Assembly: GCA_003647825.1 (NCBI GenBank)
Contig: QMNP01000050.1
Location: forward strand, 1 to 9,192
Reading direction: 5' to 3'
Length of the DNA: 9,192 nucleotides
Origin: Candidatus Cloacimonadota bacterium
Lineage (GTDB): Bacteria; Cloacimonadota; Cloacimonadia; Cloacimonadales; TCS61
Position 1 is the stretch's first letter. Each line of letters starts with the position of its first letter. Under the pieces are notes generated by a model that did no database searches, had not been told where the DNA came from, and saw only the letters and a list, made by a program, of their open reading frames with translations. The position numbers and the translations under genes are program-made. This document shows positions 5,431-9,192 of the stretch, piece after piece.

Positions 5431-8400
5431 TCACACTTTTGTTACTGATAACCAAACATCTTTGCCATTCACATTCCATTTTGTTCCATCTTCATGGCAT
5501 TCTTTCACGTTATGGAACGAATCTGAAAGTGTTTCATTCTTGATGTAATCAGCAAATTTAATGAAGACATCATCTACTTCTTCATCTCCGCAGTAGAAAA
5601 CTTTAATTCTATCCATGATATCCAAACCATTTTCTTTTCGAGTGAACTGGATTTTATTTACAAGTTCTCTAGCTAATCCTTCTTCAATCAATTCTGGCGT
5701 GAGATGGGTATCCAGGGCTACAAAAAGATCTTTGTTAGATTCAAAGACGTAGCCTTCTTTATCTTTAATAGAAACGATTAGATCTTCTTCAGAAAGATTG
5801 AATGTACTGCCATCCATTTCCAGATAGTATTCTTTTCCACTGTGCAGAGTTTCGATAATATGATTCGCATCCATATTGCCCAGAGCAGCTGCAATACGTT
5901 TCATATGTTTACCATATTTCGGTCCCATCACTTTAAAATTCGGTTTGAATTCATAACTAACGAAATTGTCTTTTTCCTGGATGTATTTGATCTCATTCAC
6001 GTTGATCTCTTCTTTAATGAGACTTTCCATTCTTTCGACCAGGTATTGATATTTAGCCGGGATGTAAAGTGCTCCCAGAGTTTGACGAACCTTGATCTGA
6101 CAGGTATTTCGAGCTGCACGACCCAGTGAAACAAGGTCGATCACAGTTTTCATCTCTTTTTCCAGTTCAGGGAAGATCACTGCTTTATTGACTTCAGGAA
6201 ATTCTTCCAGATGAACGCTTTCTTTTCCAGTCAGGTTTGTGAAGATTTCTTCGGCCAGAAATGGAGCTACAGGAGCCATCAATTTTGTAACTGCAACAAG
6301 CACCTGATAAAGTGTGAGATAGGCTGCCTGCTTATCATCAGTAAGTTCCAGTTCCCAATAACGACGACGACTACGGCGTACATACCAGTTGCTTACATCA
6401 TCGATCATAAAACTTTGAATAGATCTTACTGCTTTAGTCAGATTATAATTATCCAGATTCCCGGTAACTTGCTCGATCAATGTATTCAAACGAGACATTA
6501 TCCATTTATCGATCTCAGCTTCTTTCTTGTCGGAAAGATCATATTGCTTCGCATCAAAATTATCGATATTGGCGTATGTAATGTAAAAAGAATAAACATT
6601 CTTCAAAGTTCCAAAGAATTTATTCACGATTTCGATCACACCTTTTTCATCGAATTTTGTAGGTATCCAGGGAGGACTGACAGCCATTAAATACCAGCGG
6701 ATCGCATCAGCACCATATTCTTCCATAAGTTTCATTGGATCAGCTGCATTGCCTTTGCTTTTGCTCATTTTCTGGCCATTCTTATCCAGGATCATATCGT
6801 TCACCAGGCAAGCTTTATAAGATGATTTTCCAGTAAGCATAGTCGAAACTGCAAGCATGGAATAGAACCAACCTCGTGTTTGATCAATTCCTTCACTGAT
6901 AAAATCAGCCGGATAGAGCTCTTTCTCGAATCTGTCTTTATTCTCGAAAGGATAATGCCACTGTGCAAAAGGCATCGAGCCACTGTCGAACCAGCAGTCA
7001 ATCACTTCCGGCGTGCGCAGCATTTTGCCTGTACATTTCGGGCATTTCATTTCGATCTCATCTACATACGGACGGTGCAGTTCAATATTTTCAGGAACGG
7101 GATCACCGTTCTTTAAAATTCCTTTTTCACGCAATTCAGTTATCGAACCGGCACTTTCCATTTCACCACAGTCCTGGCAAATCCACATATTGAGCGGTGT
7201 CCCCCAGAAACGATCTCGGGAAATTGCCCAGTCAACGTTATTTTCCAGCCATTCACCAAAACGCTTTTCACCTACGAAAGGCGGAAACCATTTGATCTGC
7301 TTATTATTTTCGATCATCTGCTGTTTGTAATCGCTGGTTTTGATGTACCAGCTGGAACGAGCATAATAGATGAGCGGACTATCGCAGCGCCAGCAGAAAG
7401 GATAACTGTGCACAACCTGCTTGCGTTTGTAGAGCATCTCGCGATCTTTCAAGTTGCGAATGATGCCTTTATCTGCATCTTTCACGAATTCACCTTTCCA
7501 ATCTGAGATAATATTTTTGAATTTTCCAGCTTCATCAACCGGCTGGATAACTGGTAAATTATATTTTCTGCCTAGTTCAAAGTCATCCTGACCAAAAGCC
7601 GGAGCTGTGTGAACTACTCCAGTTCCATCGTCCATGGTTACATAATCTGCCAGACCAACGAAGAAAGCTTTTTCTTCAGGGATTTCAAAGGGGAAAAGTT
7701 GTTCATATTCTTTATATTCCAGATCTTTACCGACGTATTCTTCTAAGATCTCAAAATCACCTTCCAGCACTTCTAAGCGAGCTTTAGCTAAAATTAGAAA
7801 TTCATCATTATGTTTAACTTTCACATATTTCTCGTTCGGATTCACAACCAAAGCAACGTTCGAGATCAAAGTCCAGGGAGTAGTCGTCCAGGCGAGGAAG
7901 AAAGTGTTTTCTTCTTCTTTGGTTTTGAATTTTACAAAAACGGAAGGATCTTCTGTTTCCTTGTAACCCTGAGCCACTTCATGACTGGAAAGCGGTGTAC
8001 CACAGCTGGGACAATAAGGAACGATCTTATGACCTTTGTAGATCAAGCCTTTTTTATAAAAATCATTCAAAATCCACCAGACGGTTTCAATATAATCATT
8101 TTTCAAGGTGATGTAAGGATCATCCAGATTTATCCAATAACCCATCTCTTTGGTCATTTCACGCCATTCTTTTTCGTAAGAAAATACTGAGTCTTTACAC
8201 TTCTTGTTAAATTTTTCCAGTCCGTATTCTTCTACTTCTTTCTTATCATTTAGACCAAGCTGTTTTTCCACTTCTATTTCCACGGGAAGGCCGTGTGTAT
8301 CCCAACCGGCTTTTCTTTTAACCTGAAAGCCTTTCATAGTTTTGTAGCGACACACAGTGTCTTTTTGAGTTCGACTAAGCACATGATGAATTCCCGGCAT

Positions 8401-8556
8401 ACCATTAGCTGTGGGCGGTCCTTCAAAGAAAATGAATTTTTCTGCTCCTTCTCGGAAATCTTCACTCTTTTGAGCGATATTGTGTTTGATCCAATATTCT
8501 CTGATCTTCTTATCGAGATCAGCAGGTTTTGCTTTTATATCTACTGTTTTATACAT
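5431..8556 (-). CDS. ileS: Isoleucyl-tRNA synthetase, long type 2 with altered HIGH motif
   Basis: This class Ia synthetase charges tRNA-Ile and removes mischarged valine. At 1041 residues it matches the long IleRS form (about 1040, Thermus-like) and not the roughly 930-residue E. coli type. In order: 'FFEGPPTANGMPGIHHV' (44-59) at the nucleotide-binding site; 'AGWDTHGLPVEIEVEKQLG' (83-101); the CP1 editing domain (about 200-400) with 'WTTTPWT' and 'DGTGVVHTAPAFGQDD' (310-325); and 'GQKMSKSKGN' with an intact KMSKS at 596-600. The cysteine pairs C182/C185 with C388/C391, and C460/C463 with C505/C508, suggest two zinc sites. A helical anticodon-binding domain and a long C-terminal region follow. 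The motif that is normally HxGH reads G55-I56-H57-H58. AGGAG (8562-8566) lies five bases before the ATG. The gene starts 19 bases after the 83-residue gene, so the two probably share a transcript. I see no T-box leader. Confidence 0.97.
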   Translation of the reverse strand: MYKTVDIKAKPADLDKKIREYWIKHNIAQKSEDFREGAEKFIFFEGPPTANGMPGIHHVLSRTQKDTVCRYKTMKGFQVKRKAGWDTHGLPVEIEVEKQLGLNDKKEVEEYGLEKFNKKCKDSVFSYEKEWREMTKEMGYWINLDDPYITLKNDYIETVWWILNDFYKKGLIYKGHKIVPYCPSCGTPLSSHEVAQGYKETEDPSVFVKFKTKEEENTFFLAWTTTPWTLISNVALVVNPNEKYVKVKHNDEFLILAKARLEVLEGDFEILEEYVGKDLEYKEYEQLFPFEIPEEKAFFVGLADYVTMDDGTGVVHTAPAFGQDDFELGRKYNLPVIQPVDEAGKFKNIISDWKGEFVKDADKGIIRNLKDREMLYKRKQVVHSYPFCWRCDSPLIYYARSSWYIKTSDYKQQMIENNKQIKWFPPFVGEKRFGEWLENNVDWAISRDRFWGTPLNMWICQDCGEMESAGSITELREKGILKNGDPVPENIELHRPYVDEIEMKCPKCTGKMLRTPEVIDCWFDSGSMPFAQWHYPFENKDRFEKELYPADFISEGIDQTRGWFYSMLAVSTMLTGKSSYKACLVNDMILDKNGQKMSKSKGNAADPMKLMEEYGADAIRWYLMAVSPPWIPTKFDEKGVIEIVNKFFGTLKNVYSFYITYANIDNFDAKQYDLSDKKEAEIDKWIMSRLNTLIEQVTGNLDNYNLTKAVRSIQSFMIDDVSNWYVRRSRRRYWELELTDDKQAAYLTLYQVLVAVTKLMAPVAPFLAEEIFTNLTGKESVHLEEFPEVNKAVIFPELEKEMKTVIDLVSLGRAARNTCQIKVRQTLGALYIPAKYQYLVERMESLIKEEINVNEIKYIQEKDNFVSYEFKPNFKVMGPKYGKHMKRIAAALGNMDANHIIETLHSGKEYYLEMDGSTFNLSEEDLIVSIKDKEGYVFESNKDLFVALDTHLTPELIEEGLARELVNKIQFTRKENGLDIMDRIKVFYCGDEEVDDVFIKFADYIKNETLSDSFHNVKECHEDGTKWNVNGKDVWLSVTKV

Positions 8557-8575
8557 TTATACTCCTGAGTTTTGG

Positions 8576-8827
8576 TTATTCCTCTTCGCTTTCTTCTTCG
8601 AAGAGTTCGGCATATTGTTCTTTCAGTTCTGGTATTTCAGACACGTAATTTTTCCAATCTTCCAGAGCTTTATCCATATCTACACATTTGTGGCATAATG
8701 CTAGTGTGTTTTCTGGTGTAACGCCAATATAACCGCGATCGTAACACTTATCACAAGACTTCTTCTTCCTGTTACTTAACGCAAACTCCTTTGCCTTTTC
8801 CAGATGCTTCTCATCTAATTTAAACAT
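8576..8827 (-). CDS. Small CxxC/CxxC zinc-ribbon-like protein of unknown function
   Basis: The 83-residue product has a basic, helical N-terminus ('LDEKHLEKAKEFALSNRKKK'). A likely zinc knuckle follows, with C25-x2-C28 and C45-x2-C48 separated by 16 residues; the first pair is followed by Tyr-Asp-Arg-Gly-Tyr, as in DnaJ-type C-x-x-C-x-x-x-G knuckles. The C-terminal third is acidic (ending in EEESEEE) and probably helical. I do not recognise a named family. It is judged real because both cysteine pairs are well formed, the ATG at 8827 has AGGAA (8834-8838) six bases upstream, and its stop lies 19 bases before ileS with the ileS ribosome binding site between them. It is the first gene of the probable two-gene unit with ileS. 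A link to tRNA or translation is suggested only by position. Confidence 0.8.
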   Translation of the reverse strand: MFKLDEKHLEKAKEFALSNRKKKSCDKCYDRGYIGVTPENTLALCHKCVDMDKALEDWKNYVSEIPELKEQYAELFEEESEEE

Positions 8828-8855
8828 AACAATTTCCTTTAATTTTAAACTTGCT

Positions 8856-8885
8856 CAAAACTTTTGAATTGTGTTTAAATGTCAA
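8856..8885 (-). promoter_or_regulatory. Candidate promoter of the mini-protein-ileS unit
   Basis: A perfect TTGACA (8880-8885, minus strand) lies about 50 bases upstream of the 83-residue gene. No good TATAAT follows. The closest match at suitable distance is AAGTTTTG (8856-8863), which is closer to the Bacteroidetes-type -7 element TAnnTTTG than to a sigma70 -10. The -35 is clear; the rest is uncertain. Confidence 0.35.
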
Positions 8886-9192
8886 TATTAAAAGGGTTAG
8901 GGTGAAATGGTAAAATCGCGGATAAACACGGATAGACACAGATAATGGAATTTGAAATAAGCAAAATCAGCTCAATACAAACTAAGTCGAATGATTAATA
9001 AACAAGACCCGACAGAGCTGATTAAGTATTATATCAGTTGTTCTTGGCTGTTCTTGTAACTGTTCTTAACTCCACTATCGTAAACTCCAGTGAAGTCAAG
9101 TCCAGCGAATTACTTCTCAAATCTCAAATCTCAAATCTGCAATCAGAAATCAACGATCAGAAATCAACAGTTCTTCGTCTATAGCTGCAGCA
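8886..9192. other. Non-coding right end with short degenerate direct repeats
   Basis: I find no convincing gene here. The stretch contains: three imperfect 10-base repeats (GCGGATAAAC, ACGGATAGAC, ACAGATAATG at 8918-8947); a 9-bp inverted pair AATCAGCTC (8965-8973) and GAGCTGATT (9015-9023); TGTTCTT three times (9039-9067); TCTCAAA three times in exact 7-base tandem (9115-9135); and ATCAGAAATCAAC twice (9142-9154 and 9156-9168). This resembles low-complexity intergenic filler and not a functional site. A gene may begin beyond the right edge. Confidence 0.65.

Noticed and set aside
8828..8900. T-box leader for ileS
   Set aside because: Only a short AT-rich leader precedes the first gene, and no T-box-like core or terminator/antiterminator pair can be seen.

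Overview
The window is AT-rich bacterial chromosome carrying mostly housekeeping genes. Everything from the right end down to about position 340 reads on the minus strand; only a 5'-truncated gene at the left edge (2-313) reads on the plus strand. Gene content, Shine-Dalgarno sites, Rho-independent terminators and codon use fit an ordinary bacterium. The protein sequences and the abundant short palindromic repeats remind me of Cloacimonadota or a related FCB-group lineage. That placement is an impression without a database search, so treat it as tentative.

Layout, read in the direction of transcription (right to left): positions 8828-9192 are non-coding and hold short degenerate direct repeats. 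Next is an 83-residue CxxC/CxxC mini-protein (8576-8827), followed 19 bases later by a long type-2 isoleucyl-tRNA synthetase (5431-8556). A 151-base gap with a perfect 10-bp inverted repeat follows. Then comes a DUF1015 family protein (4035-5279; the ATG start is set by its ribosome binding site) ending in a clear Rho-independent terminator (3986-4017). Positions 3422-3976 hold a tandem array of about 136-bp units made of nested palindromes. After the array come rimO (2126-3403), a gap with related palindromes (1981-2067), trpS (962-1960), a consensus-like promoter, secG (476-850) and a tRNA-Leu gene (378-465) that starts 10 bases after secG. A GAAA-loop terminator (341-365) closes this group.

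Functionally the region concerns protein synthesis and export: two class I aminoacyl-tRNA synthetases, the S12 methylthiotransferase RimO, the SecYEG subunit SecG and a leucine tRNA. The secG-tRNA-Leu pairing is also found in E. coli (secG-leuU).

The most notable points are: (1) IleRS has Gly-Ile-His-His in place of the class I HIGH motif, a variant associated with very strong mupirocin resistance in IleRS2 enzymes; (2) the tRNA-Leu has an AAG anticodon, so it probably needs A-to-I editing at the wobble base; (3) the palindromic repeats show compensatory base changes in both arms, which implies that the fold, and not just the sequence, is maintained. I see no defence system, prophage, CRISPR array or complete transposon.
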